Shown here: in pieces, positions 1-7,001 of the stretch | Layout: each line of letters begins with the position of its first letter | Numbering within the stretch: the stretch's first letter is position 1 | NCBI GenBank assembly: GCA_002385745.1 | Contig: DGEC01000005.1 | Location: 1 to 16,285, forward strand | From: Firmicutes bacterium UBA3936 | GTDB taxonomy: Bacteria; Bacillota; Dethiobacteria; Dethiobacterales; Dethiobacteraceae | Reading direction: 5' to 3' | Length of the DNA: 16,285 nt | Translations under genes and position numbers: made by a program | The notes under the pieces: model-generated | What the model was told of the DNA's origin: nothing | Seen by the model: the letters and a program-made list of their open reading frames with translations, nothing else | Database searches by the model: none

Positions 1-1
1 C

Positions 2-157
2 ATCGAATTAAAACAATTTGTTCATGAAGAGATGAAACGCATCCGGCAAAAAAGATTAAGAGGCAAAGAGTATCGGAATAATGTGCCGCTTTTCAGAGGT
101 GGAAGCAGCCATACCCGGTTTGCATTAAAAGAGCTAAATAAACGTAGTGTTGTTTGA
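2..157 (+). CDS. C-terminal fragment of an unrecognised protein
   Basis: An open frame enters from the left edge and ends at a TGA (155-157), giving about 51 residues. The fragment is highly basic, with many Lys and Arg residues in its first half, and ends in KELNKRSVV. I do not recognise the family. The basic character and the decayed sequence that follows would fit the tail of a transposase or another nucleic-acid-binding protein, but that is only inference. It is not the end of YebC, which often precedes ruvC in Bacillota. The start and most of the gene are outside the window. Confidence 0.45.
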   Translation: MELKQFVHEEMKRIRQKRLRGKEYRNNVPLFRGGSSHTRFALKELNKRSVV

Positions 158-185
158 GTGGTGTGAGGTTCGTCTTAAAACCTAA

Positions 186-199
186 AGTGTCTTGACACT
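186..199. repeat. Short inverted repeat AGTGTC-TT-GACACT
   Basis: The two 6-base arms are perfect and separated by two bases. A T-run lies about 20 bases downstream, too far for a standard intrinsic terminator. It may be a weak terminator remnant of the upstream gene, an operator, or chance. Confidence 0.3.
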
Positions 200-276
200 A
201 TCCTCTAAACAGCCGGTCTTTTTTTCAGGAGGAAAATATGTTATCTTAGATAAAACCGCAAATGAGTTGAAAAGGC

Positions 277-415
277 CTGAAAGAAACCATACTTGACTGC
301 CGTAATATGGAATGTCCAAAGCCCGTTGCGGAAACATTCCCTGGGGCTGGAAAGCGTGGTAAGCGCAGACAATGATGTATTCCGGGTAACAATCTACCAA
401 AAAGAAAAATATTAA
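277..415 (+). pseudogene. Frameshifted remnant of a TusA/YedF-family sulfur-carrier protein
   Basis: Frame 1 reads KETILDCRNMECPKPV, then runs into unrelated sequence and a TGA at 373-375. The piece matches the N-terminal signature of the SirA/TusA/YedF family: a short beta strand, an LDCR-type motif and the CPxP motif with its catalytic cysteine (codon 313-315). From about 347 the next frame reads LESVVSADNDVFRVTIYQ and stops at 413-415, which is compatible with the following strand of the same fold, where YedF proteins carry a VDNEVA-like motif. No ATG, GTG or TTG start lies before the motif; only a CTG (277) is available. I infer that the gene has lost its start and suffered at least one frameshift. 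The YedF assignment rests mainly on the CPxP region. Confidence 0.5.
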
Positions 416-579
416 CTCAAAGACAGCCTGCAGGTTGGTGAAATCGCCAATATGTACAGCATAGTGGAAAAAATGTTTTCGCAAAGGACAATAATTATCT
501 AAATACAATGCCCCGGCAGGAAAAGCACGGCAGAAAAGCGAATATATGTTTGCATAATATGTTAGGAGGGGAGATTCCT

Positions 580-1080
580 TTGCGAATTTTAGGGATAGAC
601 CCCGGTCTTGCCGCAACCGGCTATGCAATCATAGATTCCGACCGGACAAAAAACCGCGCCCTTGCCTATGGGTGTATCAAAACGGTCGCTTCCGAAGAAA
701 TGCCCCTGCGCTTTGCCAAAATATACGGGAAGCTGACGGAAATAATAAAACGTGAAAAACCGGAAGTAATGGCCATTGAGAAATTGTTTTTTTTCAAAAA
801 TGCCATCAGCGCCATGCAGGTCGGGGAGGCCCGGGGGATTTCCATCCTGGCGGCATGCCACAACAATCTTGAGGTTTTTGAATACACGCCCCTGCAGGTA
901 AAACAGGCTGTTGTCGGATACGGCAGGGCGGAAAAGGTACAAGTGCAGAAAATGGTGCAAATCCTTTTAGGTCTTAAAGAAATTCCCCGCCCCGATGACG
1001 CAGCCGATGCTCTTGCAGTTGCCATCTGCCACGCTCAAACTTCTTCTTCGCCTGCGGCGGTGAGAGGTATTTATGTTTAG
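580..1080 (+). CDS. ruvC: Crossover junction endodeoxyribonuclease RuvC
   Basis: RuvC is the Holliday-junction resolvase that cuts junctions held by the RuvAB complex. The TTG at 580 is the likely start: it has AGGAGGG (564-570) nine bases upstream and gives the family's canonical N-terminus MRILGIDPG and normal length (166 residues). An in-frame ATG at 508 has no ribosome binding site and would add 24 unrelated residues. The RNase H-like acidic active site is complete: D7 in GIDPG, E67 in AIEKLFF, and D140/D143 in the DDAADALA motif near the C-terminus. The stop overlaps the start of ruvA by 8 bases, so translation is probably coupled. The gene opens a ruvC-ruvA-ruvB run. Confidence 0.97.
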   Translation: MRILGIDPGLAATGYAIIDSDRTKNRALAYGCIKTVASEEMPLRFAKIYGKLTEIIKREKPEVMAIEKLFFFKNAISAMQVGEARGISILAACHNNLEVFEYTPLQVKQAVVGYGRAEKVQVQKMVQILLGLKEIPRPDDAADALAVAICHAQTSSSPAAVRGIYV

Positions 1081-1684
1081 TTATATAAAAGGCCGGCTGG
1101 CGGAAGTCGGCACTGAAACGGTTGTGATTGAAAACGGCGGGCTTGGCTGGTTGATTAATGTTCCTACAACAGTAATAAACCGTCTTCCCGCAGGTGAAAG
1201 CGAAGTTAAAATGTATGTTTGCATGATTGTCAGGGATGAAACTCCGAAATTTTACGGTTTTCTCGAAAAGGATGAACAGATGCTTTTTGAAATGCTGCTT
1301 TCGGTAACGGGAATAGGGCCTAAGGCAGCCCTGTCAATTCTGTCAACACTGGCACCGGCGGAGTTCTTCCTGGCAATAATAAACGAAAATCTTAAAGTCC
1401 TGACCAGAGCGCCCGGTATAGGACAAAAGTCAGCCAGACGTCTTATAGTAGAACTGAAAGAAAAAGTGAGTGAATTAAGTAAAGCCGCTTTTCCGTTAGC
1501 CGGCACGGAAGCTTCCGGCACCCGGACTGGCGATCCGGCGAGTGAAGCCATGGCTGCCTTGCTAGCTTTGGGCTATACCGGTACTGAAGCTCAGCAAGCC
1601 CTGCAGAAAGTATCTAAACGCGGTGAAAATCTGAACGCCGAAGAAATAATCCGCCGCGCCCTGTCAGCACTGGCGGAACGGTAA
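1073..1684 (+). CDS. ruvA: Holliday junction branch migration protein RuvA
   Basis: RuvA binds four-way junctions as a tetramer and loads the RuvB motor. The 203-residue length is normal. Visible parts are an N-terminal OB-fold (about 1-62), two helix-hairpin-helix motifs centred on VTGIGPKAA (about 78-86) and APGIGQKSARRL (about 112-123), a linker rich in Gly, Ala and Thr, and a C-terminal UBA-like domain (about 155-203) that contacts RuvB. The ATG at 1073 lies inside the end of ruvC and has GAGAGG (1062-1067) just upstream. The stop is followed after nine bases by ruvB, consistent with one operon. Confidence 0.97.
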   Translation: MFSYIKGRLAEVGTETVVIENGGLGWLINVPTTVINRLPAGESEVKMYVCMIVRDETPKFYGFLEKDEQMLFEMLLSVTGIGPKAALSILSTLAPAEFFLAIINENLKVLTRAPGIGQKSARRLIVELKEKVSELSKAAFPLAGTEASGTRTGDPASEAMAALLALGYTGTEAQQALQKVSKRGENLNAEEIIRRALSALAER

Positions 1685-1693
1685 GGAGATAAA

Positions 1694-2716
1694 ATGGAAG
1701 AAAGAATAATTTCCGCCCGTTCTCATCCCGGCGATGACCAGCAGGATATGACGCTGCGTCCCCGCACACTGGATGAATATATCGGACAGGATAAACTGAA
1801 AAAAAAATTGCGTATTTTTATTGCTGCCGCCCGCAAGCGAGGCGACTCCCTTGACCATGTTATTCTTTACGGGCCGCCGGGCCTTGGGAAAACTACTTTA
1901 TCACATATTATTGCCGCCGAACTGGGCGTTGGCTTGCGGGCTACTTCCGGCCCGGCCATTGAAAGACCGGGTGATTTAGCCGCAATACTAACGAACCTTG
2001 CTCCTTATGATGTGCTTTTTATTGATGAAATTCATCGACTGAGCCGGCCCGTTGAAGAGATACTGTATCCGGCCATGGAGGATTTTGCCCTTGATATCAT
2101 TATCGGCAAGGGCCCCAGTGCCCGTTCCTTGAGGCTTGACCTGCCGCCTTTCACATTAATCGGCGCCACAACAAGGATTGGCGCTTTGTCTCCCCCGCTG
2201 CGCGACCGTTTTGGCGTTGTCGCGCGCCTTGAGTTTTACAGTGAAAGGGAACTGCAGGAAATAATTATTCGCTCAGCAAAGATACTGCAAATTGACATTA
2301 CTGAACAAGGCGCCCTTATTATTGCAAAAAGCTCACGCGGCACCCCCCGTGTTGCCAACCGCCTTTTGAAAAGGGCCAGGGATTTTGCACAGATAAAAGC
2401 TAATAATATAATTAATGACACCGTTGCCTTGCAAGCTTTGGAAATGCTGGAAGTGGACGCTCTGGGGCTTGATGAGGCAGACAGGCTTCTGCTGCGGACT
2501 ATGGTGGAAAAATTTGACGGCGGTCCTGTCGGGCTTGACACCCTGGCAGCTGCCATTTCTGAAGAAGCTGAAACAATTGAGGATGTATACGAACCTTATT
2601 TAATGCAGATCGGCTTTCTGCAGAGAACACCACGCGGGCGGGTAATCACCCCTGCAGCATGCCGTCACTTGGGGCTGCGCTGGAGGCAGGACGGCGGCCA
2701 GTCAACACTATGGTAG
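1694..2716 (+). CDS. ruvB: Holliday junction branch migration ATPase RuvB
   Basis: RuvB is the hexameric AAA+ motor that drives branch migration with RuvA. The protein has 340 residues, the usual size. It shows Walker A GPPGLGKTT (60-68), Walker B DEIHR (111-115), the sensor GATTR (157-161), an arginine-finger region LRDRFG (169-174) and a C-terminal winged-helix domain (about 256-340) that includes the conserved GPVGLDTLA and EPYLMQIGFL segments. AAGGAG (1683-1688) precedes the ATG by five bases. Its stop lies within the ribosome binding region of the DUF2905 gene, so the two are probably co-transcribed. Confidence 0.98.
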   Translation: MEERIISARSHPGDDQQDMTLRPRTLDEYIGQDKLKKKLRIFIAAARKRGDSLDHVILYGPPGLGKTTLSHIIAAELGVGLRATSGPAIERPGDLAAILTNLAPYDVLFIDEIHRLSRPVEEILYPAMEDFALDIIIGKGPSARSLRLDLPPFTLIGATTRIGALSPPLRDRFGVVARLEFYSERELQEIIIRSAKILQIDITEQGALIIAKSSRGTPRVANRLLKRARDFAQIKANNIINDTVALQALEMLEVDALGLDEADRLLLRTMVEKFDGGPVGLDTLAAAISEEAETIEDVYEPYLMQIGFLQRTPRGRVITPAACRHLGLRWRQDGGQSTLW

Positions 2717-2727
2717 AGGAGGCAGAT

Positions 2728-2970
2728 ATGGAAAGGGCGGCAAAATATTTGCTGATAATCGGTGCAGCCTGTATTCTGCTTTCATTTTTGCTTTTTATAG
2801 GAGCACACGTTCTGCGCTTTTTGGGTGTTCAATTAAAATTGGGCAGACTTCCGGGTGATATATTAATAAAAAGAGATAATTTTGTTTTTTACTTCCCTCT
2901 TATGACGGGCATTGTTATCAGCCTGCTTTTATCGGCGGTATTATTGCTGCTTAATTATTTGCGCCGCTAA
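2728..2970 (+). CDS. DUF2905 small membrane protein
   Basis: This 80-residue protein has two predicted membrane helices (about 6-30 and 56-76) joined by a loop with the DUF2905 hallmark GRLPGDI, followed by FYFPLMTGI at the start of the second helix. The function of the family is unknown. The ATG at 2728 is chosen because AGAGGAGG (2715-2722) sits directly before it; upstream in-frame starts lie inside ruvB. Members of the family are often found next to ruvB and queA in Bacillota, as here, but a role in recombination or tRNA modification has not been shown as far as I know. Confidence 0.85.
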   Translation: MERAAKYLLIIGAACILLSFLLFIGAHVLRFLGVQLKLGRLPGDILIKRDNFVFYFPLMTGIVISLLLSAVLLLLNYLRR

Positions 2971-3044
2971 GCCGGCGGTTCATAATTTGCCGGGTCGGAA
3001 GCAGCGGAAAAAAACCTTAATGAAGCAACTATGGTGGTGGTTTT

Positions 3045-4070
3045 TTGCTCGTAGATGAATTTGACTACCGTCTTCCGCCTGAGCTGATTGCCCAGGAACC
3101 CCTGGATGAAAGAGACCGCTCACGCCTGATGGTACTTAAGAGAAGCGACGGCAGTATAGAACATCGCCGGTTTACCGATTTGCTCTCCTATCTGCGGGAG
3201 GGAGACGTACTTGTTCTCAACAATACCAGGGTAATACCCGCACGCTTAATGGGCCGCAAAAAAAACGGAGGCGCTCTGGCGGAGATTTTGCTGCTGCACC
3301 GCAGAAGCGAGAAGATCTGGGAGACTCTTGTCAGGCCGGGGAAAAGACTGCAACCGGGACAGGTGATTGTTTTCGATGACGGTGAAATTACAGCGGAAAT
3401 AATCTCTGTTCTTCCGGAAGGCAGGCGCCTGGTTGAATTTCACTACACGGGTAATTTCGCCGAAATAATTGAAAGGCTTGGTGAGATGCCCCTGCCTCCT
3501 TATATAAAAACAAAGCTGAAAAACAGGCAGCGCTACCAGACCGTCTATGCAGAGAATGAAGGTTCAGTTGCGGCGCCAACGGCAGGGCTGCACTTCACCC
3601 CGTTCTTGCTTGATGAAATAAGACGCCGCAACATTGCAACTGTCTATCTAACCCTTCATGTTGGACTCGGCACATTCCGCCCTGTAAAGGAAAAAAATAT
3701 AGAAGACCACCAAATGCACAGTGAGTATTACCACATGCCTGATAAAGCGGCACAAACCATCAATAATTGCAGAGAAAAAGGCGGCAGGATTATCGCTGTC
3801 GGAACAACTTCCTGCCGTACTCTGGAGACCCTGGCCGATGACCGGGGAAGGCTGCGGGGAGGAAGCGGATGGACTGATCTTTTTATCTGCCCGGGATATC
3901 GTTTTAAAGCCACAGACATGTTGCTGACAAATTTTCACCTTCCCAAATCTACCCTGCTGATGCTGGTTTCGGCTTTTGCCGGCCGTGAAAAAACACTGCA
4001 CGCCTACCGGCAGGCGGTAGAGAAACGCTACCGCTTTTTCAGTTTTGGCGATGCCATGCTCATTGTTTAA
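3045..4070 (+). CDS. queA: S-adenosylmethionine:tRNA ribosyltransferase-isomerase QueA
   Basis: QueA transfers and isomerises the ribosyl part of SAM onto 7-aminomethyl-7-deazaguanine in tRNA, giving epoxyqueuosine. The protein has 341 residues, normal for the family. Recognisable segments are FDYRLPPELIAQEP at the N-terminus, VLVLNNTRVIPARLMG, VAAPTAGLHFT, HVGLGTFRPV, VGTTSCRTLE and the C-terminal LTNFHLPKSTLLMLVSAF. The TTG at 3045 gives the family's typical start (MLVDEFDY). Its ribosome binding site is poor: only GGTGGTGG (3033-3040), so expression may be modest or depend on coupling. The next gene, tgt, acts one step earlier in the same pathway. Confidence 0.96.
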   Translation: MLVDEFDYRLPPELIAQEPLDERDRSRLMVLKRSDGSIEHRRFTDLLSYLREGDVLVLNNTRVIPARLMGRKKNGGALAEILLLHRRSEKIWETLVRPGKRLQPGQVIVFDDGEITAEIISVLPEGRRLVEFHYTGNFAEIIERLGEMPLPPYIKTKLKNRQRYQTVYAENEGSVAAPTAGLHFTPFLLDEIRRRNIATVYLTLHVGLGTFRPVKEKNIEDHQMHSEYYHMPDKAAQTINNCREKGGRIIAVGTTSCRTLETLADDRGRLRGGSGWTDLFICPGYRFKATDMLLTNFHLPKSTLLMLVSAFAGREKTLHAYRQAVEKRYRFFSFGDAMLIV

Positions 4071-4099
4071 ACAGTTACATAATACATGGTTTTGGAGAG

Positions 4100-5230
4100 A
4101 TGACAGTGGCTGCTGTTAATTTTACATTAAAGAAAGAATGCCCGGAAACGGGAGCAAGGGCCGGAATCCTGCACACTCCTCACGGAGATATCCCAACCCC
4201 GGTTTTCATGCCGGTAGGGACGCAGGCAACCGTCAAGACAATGACCCCCGATGAACTGAGGGAAATAGGCGCTAAAATGATTTTAAGCAATACTTATCAC
4301 CTGTATTTGCGTCCCGGCCACAAGTTAATCGAAGAAGCAGGGGGACTGCATTCTTTTATGAACTGGGACGGGGGCATTCTTACCGACAGCGGCGGTTTTC
4401 AGGTATTTAGCCTGGCCCCGCTGCGCAAAATATCCGAAGAAGGGGTGACTTTTCGTTCCCACATCGACGGTTCCGAGCACTTCCTAAGCCCGGAAAAGGC
4501 AATTGAAATCCAGGAAGCATTAGGCTCGGACATCGCCATGACCTTTGATGAATGTGTGGTTTACCCGGCAGAACGCAACTATGTTGAGGAATCGGTGGCC
4601 AGGACAACACGCTGGGCAGAACGCTGCCTGAAAAAACACACAAGAAAAGGACAGGCTTTGTTTGCCATTGTTCAGGGCGGAATGTACAGTGATTTGCGCA
4701 AAAAAAGCGCATCCAAACTGGTCGCCATGGATTTTCCGGGTTATGCTGTAGGGGGATTGAGTGTTGGAGAACCTCCGCAATTGATGTATAATATCCTGGA
4801 AGAGACTGTACCGCTCCTGCCGCACCATAAACCGCGCTACCTGATGGGAGTAGGAACGGCTGATTATTTAATTGAGGGTGTGAAACGGGGAATTGATATG
4901 TTCGACTGTGTGCTGCCCACCAGAATTGCCCGCAACGGCACGGTACTGACAAAGCACGGGACACTTACAGTGCGCAATGCTTCTTTTGCCCGTGATTTTC
5001 GCCCTCTGGAAGAAGGCTGCAGGTGTTATACCTGTAGAAATTACACGCGGGCTTATATTCGCCACCTGCTAAAAGTCAATGAAATACTGGGGCACAGGCT
5101 GACAACCTATCATAATCTGCATTTCCTGATAACTTTTATGAAAAGAATCAGGGAAAGCATTTTGGAGGGCAGCTTTAAAAGCTTTTACCGGGAATTCCAT
5201 GCCATATACAGGCAAAAAAAGGAGGACTAA
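4100..5230 (+). CDS. tgt: Queuine/preQ1 tRNA-guanine transglycosylase
   Basis: Tgt swaps guanine 34 of tRNAs with GUN anticodons for preQ1, supplying the substrate of QueA. The 376-residue protein carries the family signature DSGGFQVFSL with the catalytic D96, the nucleophile D269 in FDCVLPTR, and the zinc site C307, C309, C312 and H338 (spacing CRCYTC...H). These match the known Zymomonas enzyme with a constant offset of 11. The ATG at 4100 has GGAG only two bases before it; an in-frame GTG at 4106 is better spaced from GGAGAG (4094-4099) and may be the true start, shortening the protein by two residues. The pair queA-tgt is probably one operon with yajC. Confidence 0.97.
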   Translation: MTVAAVNFTLKKECPETGARAGILHTPHGDIPTPVFMPVGTQATVKTMTPDELREIGAKMILSNTYHLYLRPGHKLIEEAGGLHSFMNWDGGILTDSGGFQVFSLAPLRKISEEGVTFRSHIDGSEHFLSPEKAIEIQEALGSDIAMTFDECVVYPAERNYVEESVARTTRWAERCLKKHTRKGQALFAIVQGGMYSDLRKKSASKLVAMDFPGYAVGGLSVGEPPQLMYNILEETVPLLPHHKPRYLMGVGTADYLIEGVKRGIDMFDCVLPTRIARNGTVLTKHGTLTVRNASFARDFRPLEEGCRCYTCRNYTRAYIRHLLKVNEILGHRLTTYHNLHFLITFMKRIRESILEGSFKSFYREFHAIYRQKKED

Positions 5231-5234
5231 AAAA

Positions 5235-5507
5235 ATGGAAGAGTTGATTGGATATTTAAAACTATTTGCTCCCCTGATTATTTTCTTTGCCCTGATGTAT
5301 TTGCTGATCGTCCGTCCTCAAACGAAACAGCAGCAAAAACGAAAAGAAATGCTGGATAACCTGAAAGTAGGCGACAAAATCAGGACAATCGGCGGTTTCT
5401 ACGGTACCATCGAAAGAATTAAGGAAGATGATATCACGGTAAAACTGGCCGATAAAGTAATCGTAGAGATGGCCAAGTTCAGTGTAGAAAGCGTACTTGA
5501 CAAGTAG
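5235..5507 (+). CDS. yajC: Preprotein translocase accessory subunit YajC
   Basis: YajC is a small single-span membrane protein that associates with SecDF-YidC at the Sec translocon. The 90-residue protein has one N-terminal membrane helix (about 9-26), the motif MYLLIVRPQTKQQQKR straight after it, and a cytosolic domain with LKVGDKIRTIGGFYGTI, all typical of the family. The ATG at 5235 has GGAGG (5221-5225) nine bases upstream; the in-frame ATG at 5199 lies inside tgt. In many Bacillota secD and secF follow yajC, but neither is present downstream in this window. Confidence 0.96.
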   Translation: MEELIGYLKLFAPLIIFFALMYLLIVRPQTKQQQKRKEMLDNLKVGDKIRTIGGFYGTIERIKEDDITVKLADKVIVEMAKFSVESVLDK

Positions 5508-5575
5508 CAGTTTTGCGGCATAATCTGCCGGGCTGGGACATACATTGCAAGTAGGAAACTACGGAGGTGAACCCC

Positions 5576-5974
5576 ATGCCCAGAAAAAATGCCGCAGTAC
5601 CGGTAAAAACGACTTCCCCTGCTTTCCCGGTTATCTTGAAAGGCGTCATTTTTGCCTACTTAATATCCCTTTTTTGCTTTCTGGCCTTCAGTGTGTTAAT
5701 TCAATATACTTCACTTTCGGAATCGGTCATGCCTTATACGGTTAATGCTGTTTCCCTGATTTCCGTTTTTGCAGGAGCGGCATATTCTACCAGGAAACTC
5801 AGGGTTAAAGGCTGGCTGAACGGAGGTTTGCTGGGCCTGGTTTACCTGGCAGGCCTGATTATCCTGGGGAAAATTTTACTTCCGGGATTTCACCTTGACA
5901 TAACTTACCTGACAAAAATTATCCTTGCTTTTTCTGCCGGCGCAGCCGGGGGGATATTTGGCATTAATCTGTAA
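5576..5974 (+). CDS. TIGR04086-type small membrane protein
   Basis: The 132-residue protein starts at the ATG at 5576, preceded by a near-perfect ribosome binding site GGAGGTGA (5563-5570). A short basic N-terminus is followed by four predicted membrane helices (about 18-40, 47-65, 77-95 and 104-130), with a glycine- and alanine-rich last helix ending in GGIFGINL. Size, topology and position after yajC fit the TIGR04086 family, which in many clostridia lies between yajC and the SCIFF gene scfA. The function is unknown. Here scfA is found about 2 kb further on instead of next door. The family assignment is by context and topology, not by a diagnostic motif. Confidence 0.65.
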   Translation: MPRKNAAVPVKTTSPAFPVILKGVIFAYLISLFCFLAFSVLIQYTSLSESVMPYTVNAVSLISVFAGAAYSTRKLRVKGWLNGGLLGLVYLAGLIILGKILLPGFHLDITYLTKIILAFSAGAAGGIFGINL

Positions 5975-5983
5975 TTTAAAAGT

Positions 5984-6020
5984 CTGAATTATCTAAACTT
6001 GCTGAATTACGCATTAGATA
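5984..6020. repeat. Direct and inverted repeats before the lipoprotein promoter
   Basis: CTGAATTA occurs twice in direct order (5984-5991 and 6002-6009), and TATCTAA (5990-5996) is matched by TTAGATA (6014-6020) as an inverted repeat with a 17-base spacer. The cluster ends four bases before the -35 box at 6024, a position suited to an activator or repressor site. No protein is known to bind it. Confidence 0.35.
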
Positions 6021-6023
6021 TTC

Positions 6024-6052
6024 TTGACTACCGGGACCCGTCCAGGTATACT
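6024..6052 (+). promoter_or_regulatory. SigA-type promoter of the lipoprotein gene
   Basis: TTGACT (6024-6029) and TATACT (6047-6052) are separated by 17 bases, close to the vegetative consensus. The spacer contains a small palindrome CGGG-A-CCCG (6032-6040), a possible operator. Transcription would start near 6059, giving a leader of about 65 bases. Confidence 0.65.
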
Positions 6053-6124
6053 AAGAAATAGCCAGCAATCATAGATGCCGGATAGCAGTGCTTGCTGTTA
6101 TTTTCTGAAGAAAGGAGTGTTCTT

Positions 6125-6658
6125 GTGCAGAAAATCTCCAGATTTCTTTTGATATTGCTGTGTTTGTTGCTTGTGTTGCCGGTTGCCGGGTGCGGTGGTA
6201 GGAACAATAACGATGAAGAAGGGGAAATCACGGATTTAACAAAGCTGACAAAGGATGAACTGAAAGTATATGATGAGTATCTGTTTTCTTACAAAGACAG
6301 GGATTTAAAAGGGTTGTCACCTCTTTCGATTTGCAAGTTCTATCTCCTTTCCCAAACCAGGGAGTATGACGACAGGGAGACAATGTGGAATTTGCTTTCC
6401 GAAGATACTGCGCCGCCCAATTCGCAAGAATATATTAAAGCTGACCCGGAAGATGAAATTGTTCAATATATAGATGAAGAGCTATACACAGATGTTGAGG
6501 ATGTCAGGGAGGAGTTTATCGACGACAATACGGTTCTGGTGAAGTGGAAGGCTGTAAAAGACGGCAAGACTTATGCAATTAAGCTTGTTAAAGTGACCGA
6601 CAAGCTGACTGGAGACGAGGCCTGGAAGATTATCTACCCGCCCTTAATAAAAGAGTAG
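6125..6658 (+). CDS. Putative lipoprotein of unknown function
   Basis: The 177-residue product starts at the GTG at 6125, preceded by AAAGGAG (6111-6117). A basic N-terminus and a leucine-rich hydrophobic stretch (about 7-20) end in the lipobox VAGC, so C23 would be lipid-anchored after cleavage by signal peptidase II. An Asn/Asp/Glu-rich linker follows (GRNNNDEEGE). The mature domain is acidic, with a mainly helical first half (CKFYLLSQTREYDD) and a strand-rich second half ending in DEAWKIIYPP, reminiscent of NTF2-like extracellular domains, but this is a guess from pattern only. It has its own promoter (6024-6052) and terminator (6667-6700), so it is a single-gene unit. I cannot name a function. 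Confidence 0.8.
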   Translation: MQKISRFLLILLCLLLVLPVAGCGGRNNNDEEGEITDLTKLTKDELKVYDEYLFSYKDRDLKGLSPLSICKFYLLSQTREYDDRETMWNLLSEDTAPPNSQEYIKADPEDEIVQYIDEELYTDVEDVREEFIDDNTVLVKWKAVKDGKTYAIKLVKVTDKLTGDEAWKIIYPPLIKE

Positions 6659-6666
6659 AAGAGCTT

Positions 6667-6700
6667 AAAAAACACCTGTATTCCGGACAGGTGTTTTTTT
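6667..6700 (+). terminator. Intrinsic terminator after the lipoprotein gene
   Basis: AACACCTGT (6671-6679) pairs with ACAGGTGTT (6687-6695) around a 7-base loop, and the flanking A-run and T-run extend the stem. The seven-T tail makes it a strong terminator; the A-run may let it work in both directions. Confidence 0.9.
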
Positions 6701-6729
6701 GTTTAGTGCTGTTTCCCAAAAAATAATTA

Positions 6730-6759
6730 TGGACATAATTGTTGGTAATAAGTTATAAT
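6730..6759 (+). promoter_or_regulatory. Predicted promoter of the corrinoid protein gene
   Basis: TGGACA (6730-6735) and TATAAT (6754-6759) are separated by 18 bases. The -10 box is perfect and the -35 box differs at one position from TTGACA. Transcription would begin near 6766, just before the inverted repeat at 6771-6807. Confidence 0.55.
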
Positions 6760-6770
6760 AGATTTGTGAC

Positions 6771-6807
6771 AAATTCCAAAATTATGTTTGACTATATGTT
6801 GGAATTT
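6771..6807. repeat. Perfect 9-base inverted repeat with 19-base spacer
   Basis: AAATTCCAA (6771-6779) is repeated in inverted order as TTGGAATTT (6799-6807). An outer GAC (6768-6770) can pair with GTC (6815-6817) across a bulge. It begins about five bases after the predicted transcription start, so it could be a dyad operator or a 5' hairpin in the mRNA. No T-run follows directly, so it is not a classical terminator. Confidence 0.55.
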
Positions 6808-6893
6808 ACTAATTGTCAGAAACTTTTGTCTTTTTCCCCTAATTAATGCCAGTCCATTTTCTTGCTTAATACTGCTGCAAAGGAGGAAAGCTT

Positions 6894-7001
6894 ATTGCAC
6901 AGTTACACCGGCATCTGAATTTGCTGGTTGATGTTTTTTCTGCAACGGCAGGTCAGAAAGAGGTTGTTAATTTTGGCATTACTGACTGGAGGATAGAATA
7001 A
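6894..7001 (+). other. Possible 35-codon ORF with ATT start, or a gene remnant
   Basis: A strong ribosome binding site (AAGGAGGA, 6880-6887) is followed seven bases later by an ATT codon and an open frame of 35 codons ending at a TAA (6999-7001), reading AQLHRHLNLLVDVFSATAGQ and continuing to ITDWRIE. The TTG that overlaps it by one base (6895) opens a frame that stops after seven codons (ending 6918). A single-base change would put the TTG in the longer frame. It may be a leader peptide, a real small protein with a rare start, or the frameshifted relic of a gene. I recognise no family. Confidence 0.2.

Larger units (their letters stand above)
158..579. other. Decayed intergenic stretch upstream of ruvC
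   Basis: These 422 bases contain no intact gene. They hold a short inverted repeat (AGTGTC/GACACT, 186-199), a run of seven T (219-225), a good ribosome binding site (AGGAGG, 227-232) followed by an ATG (238) that meets a stop after three codons, a frameshifted TusA/YedF-like remnant (277-415), and the ruvC ribosome binding site (564-570). The minus strand is open through much of it, but that translation resembles nothing I know and looks accidental. No convincing promoter for ruvC was found. A weak LexA-like site lies at 466-480. Confidence 0.6.

Noticed and set aside
186..225. Intrinsic terminator after the left-edge gene
   Set aside because: The short hairpin (186-199) is separated from the T-run (219-225) by about 20 bases, too far for a working terminator.
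508..579. ATG-initiated N-terminal extension of RuvC
   Set aside because: No ribosome binding site precedes the ATG, the 24 extra residues are unlike RuvC, and a TTG with a strong site gives the canonical start.
182..628. 148-residue open frame on the minus strand
   Set aside because: It overlaps the ruvC start and the TusA-like relic, has no good ribosome binding site that I can see, and its translation resembles no family.
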